Assembly (NCBI GenBank): GCA_038209365.1
Contig: JBBQXS010000062.1
Span: 1-21,892 of the forward strand
DNA length: 21,892 bases
Reading direction: 5' to 3'
Source of the DNA: DASQHW01 sp038209365
GTDB lineage: Bacteria; Actinomycetota; Acidimicrobiia; IMCC26256; PALSA-610
Below are positions 7,770-14,767 of this stretch, one piece after another (the stretch's first letter is position 1; every line of letters starts with the position of its first letter). The notes beneath the pieces were generated by a model. It worked only from the letters and a program-made list of their open reading frames with translations. It was not told the DNA's origin and made no database searches. Both the position numbers and the translations under genes were made by a program.

Positions 7770-8966
7770 TCAGAACAGTCGCCGAAACGGCGCGGCGACC
7801 GTCTCTGCGACGCGTTGTGCGACGGAGCGATGGCGCCAACGGCCACTCTCCATCGCGACGCTCCGTTCGATGTCTTCGTCGAATTGTGCATCGAGCGCTT
7901 GCACGAGATCGCCGTCGAACACGACGACGTTGATCTCCTCGTCGAGATGGGTCGAGCGGGCGTTGAGGTTTGCCGACCCGATATTCGCGATGATGCCGTC
8001 GATCGTCATGATCTTGGCGTGCAGCATCGAGGGCTGGAACGTCCACAGCCGGACACCACTTCCGAGGACGGTGTCGTACACGGCCTCGCTTGCGAATTGC
8101 ACGAAGCGCTTGTCAGCGTGTGGGCCGGGAAGGAGGATCTCCACTTCCACGCCCCGCTCCGTCGCGTCGCGCAGGCAGCTGATGAGCTCGTCGTCGGGCG
8201 CGAAATACGCAGTAGTGATCCGGATGCGTCGTTCTGCCACTTGCAACAAGGTGCGAAAGAGCGTCTCGACGTCGCTCGATCCCGTCTCGGAGGCGCCGCG
8301 GACGCACTGTGCGATCGAGGAGCCCGGCTTGGGTTGGTCGGGGAAGCGATCGACGGCGGGATCGAAGAGGTGCGGGTCGGTCTCGGCCCAGTTGTCGAGG
8401 AACGCGGCGCGGAGACCGTCGACGCACGGACCCGTGATCCGAAAGTGCGTGTCGCGCCACTCGCGTTCGTCGCGCGCGTCGCCGCGCCACTCGTCGGCGA
8501 TGCCGACACCGCCGGTGAACGCGACGGACTCGTCGACGATCATCACCTTGCGGTGGGTCCGATGGTTCACGTGACCGATCCGAAGCGGCCGCAGCGGACG
8601 GAACCAGCGGACCTGCGCGCCGTTGGCCGCCATCAGCTCGAGGAGAGCGTGCTCCATCGGACGGGCTCCCCACGCGTCGAGCAGGACGCGGACCCGCACG
8701 CCGTCGCGGGCGTGGCCCGCAAGTTTCTGTGCGAACTCGGTGCCGATCTCTCCCCGCCAGTACACGAACGTCAGGAAGTCGATCGTGTGTTGGGCGTGCT
8801 CGATCGCGTCGAGCATCGCCGGGAAGATGGCGTCGCCGTTGCGCAGGACGTCGATGCGGTTGCCTTCCGTCGCCGGGACTCCGATCACGCCCTCCAGCGT
8901 GCGCCGCAGACGGGTTGCCGGGGTTGGGCTCGCGGCGTCGTCGCCTCGGTGGGCAGAGACCGTCAT
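7770..8966 (-). CDS. Phospholipase D-like / cardiolipin synthase-type protein
   Basis: A 398-aa protein with two complete HKD motifs: HRKVMIVDESVAFTGG (138-153; H138, K140, D145) and HAKIMTIDGIIANIGSANLN (316-335; H316, K318, D323). The order and spacing, the SANLNARS and LDEEINVVV sequences, and the lack of N-terminal membrane helices point to the ClsB-like branch of bacterial cardiolipin synthases or phosphatidyltransferases. It is only distantly related to the convergent PLD gene. The ATG at 8966 overlaps the stop of the YihY-type gene (ATGA). This makes it the last gene of a three-gene minus-strand operon: lipid kinase, YihY-type membrane protein, PLD. A plausible role is making or remodelling anionic phospholipid; the head-group acceptor is unknown. 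Confidence 0.87.
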   Translation of the reverse strand: MTVSAHRGDDAASPTPATRLRRTLEGVIGVPATEGNRIDVLRNGDAIFPAMLDAIEHAQHTIDFLTFVYWRGEIGTEFAQKLAGHARDGVRVRVLLDAWGARPMEHALLELMAANGAQVRWFRPLRPLRIGHVNHRTHRKVMIVDESVAFTGGVGIADEWRGDARDEREWRDTHFRITGPCVDGLRAAFLDNWAETDPHLFDPAVDRFPDQPKPGSSIAQCVRGASETGSSDVETLFRTLLQVAERRIRITTAYFAPDDELISCLRDATERGVEVEILLPGPHADKRFVQFASEAVYDTVLGSGVRLWTFQPSMLHAKIMTIDGIIANIGSANLNARSTHLDEEINVVVFDGDLVQALDAQFDEDIERSVAMESGRWRHRSVAQRVAETVAAPFRRLF

Positions 8967-9934
8967 TGTGACGCTGCGCGCTCGAGCGTGCGATCACCGT
9001 CCGGTTCGGAGTGCTCCACCTTCGCCTCGTCCTGCGGTTCGGTGACACCGGCACGAACAGCCTCGAGCTGCGCCGCGACCGCGGCGCCGAAGAGCAAGGA
9101 GATCGACGAGAGCAGCGCCCAGATGAGGAGCGCGACGACGCCGGCGAGCGGCCCGTACGTCTTGCCGAACGTGGTGCTTGCGGTGAAGAACAGGCCCAAC
9201 CCGAGCGTGGACGCGGTCCAGAGCAATGCGGAGATCCCTGCGCCGAACGCGAGCCACGAGAGTGAAGGTTGACGACGGCGGGGCGAGTAGCGCAGGAGCA
9301 ACGTGATTGCGACCGTGACGAGCACCAGCGCGACCGGCCAACGGGCGATCGCCCACACGGCGTTGACCGCCTCGTTGTCGATCGAGTCGCCGATGCTCTT
9401 GCCGAGCGCGAGGGCGGCGAAGGCAACGCACCCGAGCGCGCCGGCGGTGACCGCGAGCAGGGCGGCGAGCCCGTACTTGTGGAGCGAGGGACGATCCTGC
9501 TCGACGCCGTAGATCCGGTTGAAGCCGCGTTCCAGCTGTCCCATGGTGGTGGCGCCGGTGACGATCGAGCCGACGAGCCCGAACGTGAGACCGAAATAGC
9601 GATGGGCGACGCCCGCGTGGTGCGCCTGTGTGACGGCATCGGTCAGGAGCGCGCCACCCGGCCCGGGAACTGCCGCCTTGAGGGTCCGCACGATGATGCC
9701 GTTCGTGCCGCGGGTGCCGAGGGCGCTCGCGAGGCCGACGAGCCCGATGATCGCCTGCACGAGGACGAGCGATGTCGTGTATGCGAGCGACCGCGCATGG
9801 CTGAAGCCGTCGGCGACGCGCAGGCGTACGAACGCGTCCCGCACGAGCTGCCCCCGGCCAGTGGTGCGCAACGTGTTCCGGGCGTCGTCCCCGGTCAACT
9901 CCCATGTCTCGGGGACGCTCGACGCGGTGCTCAC
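8963..9934 (-). CDS. YihY/UPF0761 (virulence factor BrkB-type) membrane protein
   Basis: A 323-aa integral membrane protein with about six helices (near 51-75, 113-130, 155-180, 198-215, 226-250 and 262-290). A short basic amphipathic stretch, FNRIYGVEQDRPSLHKY (138-154), falls between helices, as is typical of the YihY/BrkB family. The helix pattern, GLTFGLVGSIVTGATTMGQLERGFNRIYGV region and the LLIWALLSS segment support the family. Older databases call it ribonuclease BN, which is a misassignment. A role in lipid or envelope transport has been suggested for the family but is not settled. GTG 9934 is the start: it overlaps the TGA of the lipid kinase gene (GTGA), and its own stop overlaps the ATG of the PLD gene. 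The C-terminal tail (about 295-323) is charged and probably cytoplasmic. Confidence 0.85.
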   Translation of the reverse strand: MSTASSVPETWELTGDDARNTLRTTGRGQLVRDAFVRLRVADGFSHARSLAYTTSLVLVQAIIGLVGLASALGTRGTNGIIVRTLKAAVPGPGGALLTDAVTQAHHAGVAHRYFGLTFGLVGSIVTGATTMGQLERGFNRIYGVEQDRPSLHKYGLAALLAVTAGALGCVAFAALALGKSIGDSIDNEAVNAVWAIARWPVALVLVTVAITLLLRYSPRRRQPSLSWLAFGAGISALLWTASTLGLGLFFTASTTFGKTYGPLAGVVALLIWALLSSISLLFGAAVAAQLEAVRAGVTEPQDEAKVEHSEPDGDRTLERAASQ

Positions 9935-10884
9935 GCCGTGGGCGCGCCCGGAACGGCGATCGTGATCGACGCGGGGACCGCGGTGACCCGTAGGCGCTTG
10001 ACAGGTTTGCGTGCGCCGCCGTCGAGCTCGTAGGGCCAAGGATTGTTGAGCCGAATGTCGAACTTCGCGCCGCGGGTCGTCGAGACGAATGGTGAGCGCT
10101 CGGCATTGCCGGCGGCCGTACGTGCCAGCGCGCGCGTCCACTGCCAGACACCGCTGGCGGTGACGACGCCGAGCTCGAGAATCCCGTCGTCGGGCTCGGC
10201 GTCCTCGAACGCGGTCACGCCCCCGAAGAGCTTGCCGACGTTGCCGACGAGGACGCAGCTCGCCTTGCCGCCGAACCACTTCTCGCCATCGACCTTGATC
10301 CGCATCTTCACGCGGGATGCGCCGAGGTTCCTCGCACCAGTCCAGAGATACGCAAGCTTCCCCATGCGATCCTTCATCTTTCGGGGCGCGTCGCGGATCA
10401 TCAGCGCGTCGAAGCCGGCGCCGGCCATCACCGCAAAGTGCTCGCCGTTGACGGTCCCGGTATCGAGCCGGCGTCGGGGCCCGTGCAAGCCGACGTCGAG
10501 CGCCGCTTCAAGGTCCTTGGGGATGCCGAGGTTGGTCGCAAGAAGGTTGGCGGTCCCCGCGGGCAGGATCGCAAGCGTCGCATCGCTTTCCGCCAGCGTG
10601 TTGATGCACTGTTGCACCATCCCGTCGCCGCCCCACACGAAGATGAGGTCGGCGCCGTCCTTGCGCGCCTGGCGAACCTTCTTGGGCGCCTTCTTGCTCT
10701 TGTTCACCTCGAACCAGATCGGATCGGCGAATCCCGCGTGCGCGAGCGCCTCCCGGAGCGCCGGCAGGCCACCGCCGAGGCTCTTCCCGGCGTGCGCGAC
10801 GACCGCCACGGTGGCTCGTTCGAGCTCGTGCGCGACATCCGGTCCCCGCTCCTGCGACGCCAGATCGGACGCTTCCGTCGGCAT
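9931..10884 (-). CDS. Diacylglycerol kinase family (YegS/LCB5-type) lipid kinase
   Basis: A 317-aa protein from ATG 10884. It contains the nucleotide-binding motif VWGGDGMVQQCINTL (83-97), LPAGTANLLATNLGIP (107-122), and the C-terminal beta-sandwich typical of DAGK_cat proteins, including DDGILELGVV and the ELDGG segment. Members phosphorylate diacylglycerol, ceramide or sphingoid bases with ATP; which one is used here cannot be told. ATG 10884 is preferred because GAGAGGGG lies about 10 nt upstream. ATG 10893 and GTG 10908 are alternatives: the former is too close to that site and the latter has no site. It is the first gene of the operon with the YihY-type and PLD genes (four-base overlaps) and is divergent from the acyl-CoA ligase gene across about 125 nt. 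Confidence 0.87.
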   Translation of the reverse strand: MPTEASDLASQERGPDVAHELERATVAVVAHAGKSLGGGLPALREALAHAGFADPIWFEVNKSKKAPKKVRQARKDGADLIFVWGGDGMVQQCINTLAESDATLAILPAGTANLLATNLGIPKDLEAALDVGLHGPRRRLDTGTVNGEHFAVMAGAGFDALMIRDAPRKMKDRMGKLAYLWTGARNLGASRVKMRIKVDGEKWFGGKASCVLVGNVGKLFGGVTAFEDAEPDDGILELGVVTASGVWQWTRALARTAAGNAERSPFVSTTRGAKFDIRLNNPWPYELDGGARKPVKRLRVTAVPASITIAVPGAPTA

Positions 10885-10960
10885 CGTTCTCATTCCCCTC
10901 TCGTTCACCCGATGCGGCGTCCGGCAAACATCGGTCCTGGGGAGCGCCTGGCTCGAAATG

Positions 10961-10974
10961 TGGAACGTGTTCTA
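10961..10974 (+). promoter_or_regulatory. KstR-like operator upstream of the acyl-CoA ligase gene
   Basis: TGGAACGTGTTCTA, an inverted repeat with one mismatch to the ideal TAGAACGTGTTCTA. It matches the KstR pattern TNNAACNNGTTNNA at all fixed positions. It lies 35 nt before the ATG of the acyl-CoA ligase, in the only sizeable divergent intergenic gap of the window. It is nearly identical to the box at 4442-4455. It probably sits over the promoter of the 11010-17282 unit and could also affect the divergent lipid kinase operon. Confidence 0.8.
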
Positions 10975-10979
10975 CTCTG

Positions 10980-10995
10980 CCGCGGTCGTCCGCGG
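10980..10995 (+). promoter_or_regulatory. Short GC hairpin in the leader of the acyl-CoA ligase gene
   Basis: CCGCGG, a four-base loop TCGT, then CCGCGG. It lies between the KstR-like box and the ribosome-binding AAAGGGA (10997-11003). The stem ends one base before the purine run, so it could shape ribosome access or mRNA 5' stability. With a 6-bp stem in GC-rich DNA it may be coincidental. Confidence 0.35.
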
Positions 10996-11009
10996 AAAGG
11001 GAACACCCG

Positions 11010-12551
11010 ATGGGCTTCTGGAAACACGCGCAACAAGACCCGGAGTATCTCGCGATCGTCGATCCCGACGGGACCGAGCACGCGGCCGGGGACGTGCTGG
11101 CGCGGGCGAACCAGCTCGTCCATGGGCTGCGGAGCCTCGGGATGCAGCGCGGCGACGCGGTTGCCGCGGTGCTGCCCAACGGCGCCCACCCGATGCACGT
11201 CTACCTCGCGGCGCTCCAAGCCGGCTTCTACTACGTGCCGATCAACTCCCGCTTGAGCCCGTCGGAGACCGCGTACATCATCGGAGATTCCGAAGCGAAG
11301 GTCTTCATCAGCCACGAGCGCTTCGCCGACCTGGCGAGCGCGGCCGCGGACCAGAGCGGTATTCCGTCGACGCACCGCCTCGCGCACGGTTCGATCGCCG
11401 GCTTCCGGTCATTCGGTGAGGTCGTCGACCCCCAGTCGACCGCGCTGCCCGATGATCGCTCGACGGGCGCCGCGATGCATTACACCTCGGGCACGACCGG
11501 GCAGCCCAAGGGCGTGCGTCGGGCGCTCAACGAGATGGACCCCGACACGAGCGCCGAGTTGTTCACGGGTTTGTTGCTGATGTTCGGCATCACGCCGAAC
11601 GACGGCAACGTGCACCTGTCGACGTCGCCGAACTACCACACCGCGGTCACGACGTTCGCGGGCAACTCGTTGCACATGAAGCACACCGTCGTGTGCATGG
11701 ACAAGTGGGACCCGGAAGAGACGCTGCGGCTCATCGATCGGTACAAGTGCACGCACACCCACATGGTGCCGACCCAGTTCATCCGCATGCTGCAGCTCCC
11801 CGACGACGTGAAGGCAAAGCACGACGTGTCGTCGATGAAGTACGCGATCCACGCTGCCGCGCCCTGCCCGGTCGACGTGAAGCGCCGCATGCTCGAGTGG
11901 TGGGGCCCGGTGATCTGGGAGTACTACGCGGCAACAGAAGGGGGCGGCACGATCGCGCCGCCCGACGAGTGGCTGAAGTATCCCGGCACGGTCGGTCGCG
12001 TGTGGCCGAGTGCAGAGTTGAAGGTCACGGACGACGCCGGAAATCGTCGACCCGTCGGCGAGCCGGGCGTCGTGTGGATGAAGATGGCCGCGACCTTCGA
12101 GTACAAGGGCGACAAGAAGAAGACCGACGATTCGCACGATGCCGAGGGTTTCTTCACCGTCGGCGACGTCGGCTACCTCAACGAAGACGGCTATCTGTTC
12201 CTCTGCGACCGTAAGAGCGACATGATCATCGCGGGTGGGATCAACATCTACCCCGCCGAGATCGAGGGGTGCATCCACGAGCACCCGCAGGTCGCCGACG
12301 TCGCCGTGTTCGGTGTACCCGATCCGGAGATGGGCGAGCAGATCAAGGCGGTCATACAGCCGTTGCCCGGTGTCGGCGCCGATGATGCCCTGCGCGACTC
12401 GATCATGGCGCACGTGCGCGAGAAGCTCGGCAAGTACAAGTGGCCGCGCAGCGTCGATTTCGTCGACGAGTTGCCGCGCGAGCCGACCGGCAAGCTCTTG
12501 AAGCGCAAGCTGCGCGACCCGTACTGGGAAGGCCACGACCGCGCGATTTGA
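11010..12551 (+). CDS. FadD-type acyl-CoA synthetase (AMP-forming)
   Basis: A 513-aa member of the ANL adenylate-forming superfamily. Core motifs: the phosphate loop YTSGTTGQPKG (158-168), YYAATEGG (305-312), FFTVGDVGYL (381-390), the hinge RKSDMIIAGG (401-410) and the C-terminal catalytic lysine in PTGK (K495). These are what is needed to form acyl-AMP and then acyl-CoA. The length and the region around INIYPAEIE suit fatty or sterol-side-chain acyl-CoA ligases such as the mycobacterial FadD17/FadD19 group; no carrier-protein domain follows. ATG 11010 has AAAGGGA about 7 nt upstream. It is the first gene after the KstR-like box and probably leads the unit with the DUF35 and thiolase-like genes. 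The activated acid is inferred to be a steroid or isoprenoid side chain from context, not from specificity residues. Confidence 0.9.
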   Translation: MGFWKHAQQDPEYLAIVDPDGTEHAAGDVLARANQLVHGLRSLGMQRGDAVAAVLPNGAHPMHVYLAALQAGFYYVPINSRLSPSETAYIIGDSEAKVFISHERFADLASAAADQSGIPSTHRLAHGSIAGFRSFGEVVDPQSTALPDDRSTGAAMHYTSGTTGQPKGVRRALNEMDPDTSAELFTGLLLMFGITPNDGNVHLSTSPNYHTAVTTFAGNSLHMKHTVVCMDKWDPEETLRLIDRYKCTHTHMVPTQFIRMLQLPDDVKAKHDVSSMKYAIHAAAPCPVDVKRRMLEWWGPVIWEYYAATEGGGTIAPPDEWLKYPGTVGRVWPSAELKVTDDAGNRRPVGEPGVVWMKMAATFEYKGDKKKTDDSHDAEGFFTVGDVGYLNEDGYLFLCDRKSDMIIAGGINIYPAEIEGCIHEHPQVADVAVFGVPDPEMGEQIKAVIQPLPGVGADDALRDSIMAHVREKLGKYKWPRSVDFVDELPREPTGKLLKRKLRDPYWEGHDRAI

Positions 12552-12629
12552 CGGGAGACGGGAGACGACAGCGAAGCGACCGGAGGGGAGCGGAGCGTGG
12601 AGTCGACCCAATGGACACGGGAGTCGAAG
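12552..12629 (+). promoter_or_regulatory. Purine-rich repetitive leader before the DUF35 gene
   Basis: This 78-nt gap holds tandem GGGAGAC copies near 12554-12567 and then a run of GGAG-type blocks (GGAGGGGAGCGGAGCG, 12582-12597). An alternative GTG start at 12597 directly follows that run. The favoured ATG at 12630 has its own GGGAG about 8 nt upstream. No terminator-like hairpin is visible, so read-through from the ligase gene is expected. Confidence 0.4.
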
Positions 12630-13616
12630 ATGACGCAGACGTTCACGGCCGAGCGCGTGCTCGAGTATCCGGGCGGCTACACGCGCTCGGTCGGCCCCGT
12701 GATCGGCCGTTTCCTCACGGGGCTGCGCGACGCGCGCATCCTCGCGGTACGGCTGGCCGACGGCCGGGTGCTCGTGCCGCCGGCCGAATACGACCCGGCG
12801 ACGAGCGCGCCCGTCGCAGCCGAGGGCGACCACTGGGTCGAAGTGGGACCGCGTGGCACCGTGCAAGCGTTCACGTGGGTCGCCGAGCCGCGTCCCGGCA
12901 AGCACCCGCTGACGAAGCCGTTCGCGTTCGCGCTGATCCGGCCCCAAGGGGCCGACACCGCGATCGTGCACGTCGTCGACTGCGGGTCGCCGGACGCGAT
13001 CACGATCGGTTCACGTGTCGCGCCGCGGTGGCGCGCCGAACGGGTCGGCTACATCACCGACATCGAGGCGTGGATTCCGCTCGGCGATGGCGAAGAGCCT
13101 GCTCCGCCTCCGCTTCGGGTCCCCGCCGAGGACGAGCAGCCCGTCACCGGCATCACGGTGCCGATCGCGCTGACGTACGTGAACACGGCGGGAGCGTCGA
13201 CCGCGCGCTATCTCGTCGGACTCGGGGAGGGAAAGATCATCGGTGGGCGCGCGCCGTCGTCGACCGACGTGTACGCCGGGTCACGCGGCACCGATCCGAA
13301 GACCGGCGAGCCGACCTCGATCGAGGTCGAGGTCCGTGACACGGGATGCATCACGACGTTCTGTGTGGTGAACGTGCCCGGGCTCTCGGAGCTCGCGCCC
13401 GAGATCCCGTACGTCTCGGCCCAGATCCTGCTCGACGGCGCAGACAACACGTTCTTCGGGTTGATCCGCGGGTGCCCGGTCGAAGACGTGCACATGGGGA
13501 TGCGCGTCAAGGCGAAATGGGCGGACGAGCTGAAGCCGGACCACACCGCGATCGAGTGGTTCGAACCCACCGGCGAACCTGATGCTCCGTACGAGCACTA
13601 CAAGGACAACCTGTGA
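12630..13616 (+). CDS. Double DUF35/OB-fold protein lacking zinc-ribbon cysteines
   Basis: A 328-aa protein made of two DUF35-like units, about 15-150 and 185-310. DUF35 proteins bind thiolase-like enzymes, as in ChsH2-Ltp2, and normally carry a rubredoxin-like zinc ribbon before the OB fold. Here the ribbon cysteines are gone in both units: the second reads GRAPSSTDVYAGSRGTDP (206-223) where an R-C-P-x-C-G-K pattern would stand, and the first reads VRLADGRVLVPPAEYDP (40-56). The OB core is kept (VRDTGCITTFCVVNVP, 235-250; FFGLIRGCPVEDVHMGMRV, 275-293). The four cysteines (118, 240, 245, 282) form no CxxC pair. The order DUF35, thiolase, thiolase matches my memory of Rv3521-ltp4-ltp3. The stop overlaps the next start (TGATG), so coupled synthesis and complex formation are likely. 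GTG 12597 is an alternative start. Confidence 0.82.
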   Translation: MTQTFTAERVLEYPGGYTRSVGPVIGRFLTGLRDARILAVRLADGRVLVPPAEYDPATSAPVAAEGDHWVEVGPRGTVQAFTWVAEPRPGKHPLTKPFAFALIRPQGADTAIVHVVDCGSPDAITIGSRVAPRWRAERVGYITDIEAWIPLGDGEEPAPPPLRVPAEDEQPVTGITVPIALTYVNTAGASTARYLVGLGEGKIIGGRAPSSTDVYAGSRGTDPKTGEPTSIEVEVRDTGCITTFCVVNVPGLSELAPEIPYVSAQILLDGADNTFFGLIRGCPVEDVHMGMRVKAKWADELKPDHTAIEWFEPTGEPDAPYEHYKDNL

Positions 13617-14668
13617 TGCGTGACGTTGCGGTGATCTCGTTTGCGTCCGCGGCGGTCGCCGAGGATCGGGAGCACAACGAGACCGAGATGATCGTGCCCG
13701 TCGTGCGCGATGCGCTCGCGCAATCGGGGCTGCCGAAGAGCGAGATCGGGTTCGTGTGCTCGGGAAGCCTCGACTATCTGCAAGGTGGTCCGTTTGCATT
13801 CGTCAGCGGGCTCGACGCCGTGGGCGCCTGGCCGCCCTTGCGCGAGAGCCATGTGGAGATGGACGCGGCGTGGGCGTTGTACGAGGCGTGGGTCGCCATA
13901 CAAACCGGCGAGGTCGACGCCGCGCTCGTGTACGGCTTCGGCAAGTCGTCGCCGGGGGACCTGCACGAGATCATGACGTTGCAGGTCGACCCTTACTACG
14001 TCTTGCCGCTGTGGCCGTCGATGGTCGACATGGCGGCACTGCAGGCAAGCGCGTATCTCGAAGCGAGCGGGCACACCGAGAAGGACCTCGCCGAGGTCGC
14101 CGCACGATCACAGCGCAACGCGCGGCAGAACCCCGACGCGGTGCGCACGGGCGACGTGACGGCGGACGACGTCCTGGCCCAGCCGGTCACGCATCACCCG
14201 CTCCGTGACGCCGACATCGCGCCGATCACCGACGGCGCGGCAGCGGTCGTGATCGCCGCCGGCGACCTGGCGCGGCGCGCCTGCGGACGGCCGGCGTGGA
14301 TCCGCCGCATCGAGCACCGCATCGAGGCGCACGGGCTCGGCGTGCGTGACTTGACGTCGTCGGACTCCGCGCGGGGCGCCGCACGAGCCGCCGGCGTCGC
14401 GGACGGCAACGTCGACGTCGCGGAGCTGCACGCCCAGTTCAGCCACGAGGAGCTGCTGCTGGCGGAGGCGCTCGGCTTGCGCGACAGGACGGTGATCAAT
14501 CCGTCGGGAGGCCCGCTCGCGTCGAATCCCGTGATGAGCGCGGGCCTGATCCGAATCGGCGAGGTCGCGCGCCGCATCACGAACGGTGAGGCGAGTCGCG
14601 GGGTCGGGCACGCAGCCAGTGGCCCGTGCCTGCAACAGAATCTCGTCTGCGTGTTGGAGGGTGATTGA
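13616..14668 (+). CDS. Thiolase-like (Ltp4-type) protein without canonical catalytic residues
   Basis: A 350-aa thiolase-fold protein of the SCPx/lipid-transfer class. The fold is recognised from INPSGGPLASNP (294-305), the GHAASGPCLQQN C-terminal loop (331-342) and the N-terminal alternation of strands and helices. The residues that define a working thiolase appear missing: the nucleophile position in ESHVEMDAAWAL (77-88) has no cysteine, the GHP histidine is replaced in ASNP, and the C-terminal CxGG cysteine is alanine in GHAASG. Such proteins (Ltp2) can be retro-aldolases that need a DUF35 partner. The gene is fused by TGATG to the DUF35 gene and followed by a second thiolase-like gene, suggesting a hetero-oligomer. 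ATG 13616 is chosen; GTG 13613 is possible. Confidence 0.82.
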   Translation: MRDVAVISFASAAVAEDREHNETEMIVPVVRDALAQSGLPKSEIGFVCSGSLDYLQGGPFAFVSGLDAVGAWPPLRESHVEMDAAWALYEAWVAIQTGEVDAALVYGFGKSSPGDLHEIMTLQVDPYYVLPLWPSMVDMAALQASAYLEASGHTEKDLAEVAARSQRNARQNPDAVRTGDVTADDVLAQPVTHHPLRDADIAPITDGAAAVVIAAGDLARRACGRPAWIRRIEHRIEAHGLGVRDLTSSDSARGAARAAGVADGNVDVAELHAQFSHEELLLAEALGLRDRTVINPSGGPLASNPVMSAGLIRIGEVARRITNGEASRGVGHAASGPCLQQNLVCVLEGD

Positions 14669-14670
14669 GG

Positions 14671-14717
14671 GTGCGGATGCAGCGGAGCCAGGGATGGCGC
14701 AGCGAAGGAGCCATGTA
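14671..14717 (+). repeat. 47-bp direct repeat, copy 1 (carries AAGGAG)
   Basis: This copy is identical over all 47 bases to 14721-14767, with a period of 50. Near its end it has AAGGAG (14705-14710) and then CCATGTA. Together with the following G this gives a start-stop pair, ATG-TAG (14713-14718). No open gene begins here. It lies entirely between two thiolase-like genes. Confidence 0.95.
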
Positions 14718-14720
14718 GTC

Positions 14721-14767
14721 GTGCGGATGCAGCGGAGCCAGGGATGGCGCAGCGAAGGAGCCATGTA
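14721..14767 (+). repeat. 47-bp direct repeat, copy 2, supplying the ribosome site of the next gene
   Basis: Perfect second copy, separated from the first by GTC. Its AAGGAG (14755-14760) is 7 nt from ATG 14768, the best spacing for the 387-aa thiolase-like gene. A closer ATG (14763) is only 2 nt from AAGGAG and is followed at once by TAA, which overlaps the true start (ATGTAATG). Within the unit, GCAGCGGAGCCA and GCAGCGAAGGAGCCA are imperfect sub-repeats. Confidence 0.95.

Noticed and set aside
9870..9877. AACGTGTT, half of a KstR-like site
   Set aside because: It lies within the YihY-type gene and the flanking T and A positions are C and G.
10909..10934. CCGATG...CATCGG inverted repeat in the divergent gap
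   Set aside because: A 6-bp arm with a 14-nt loop is weak; no known operator matches it.
11409..12971. 520-codon open frame on the minus strand opposite the acyl-CoA ligase
   Set aside because: Antisense shadow of a recognised ligase in GC-rich DNA; His/Arg-rich translation with no known motif.
14671..14767. Possible CRISPR array
   Set aside because: Only two units, separated by 3 nt; there are no spacers and no cas genes.
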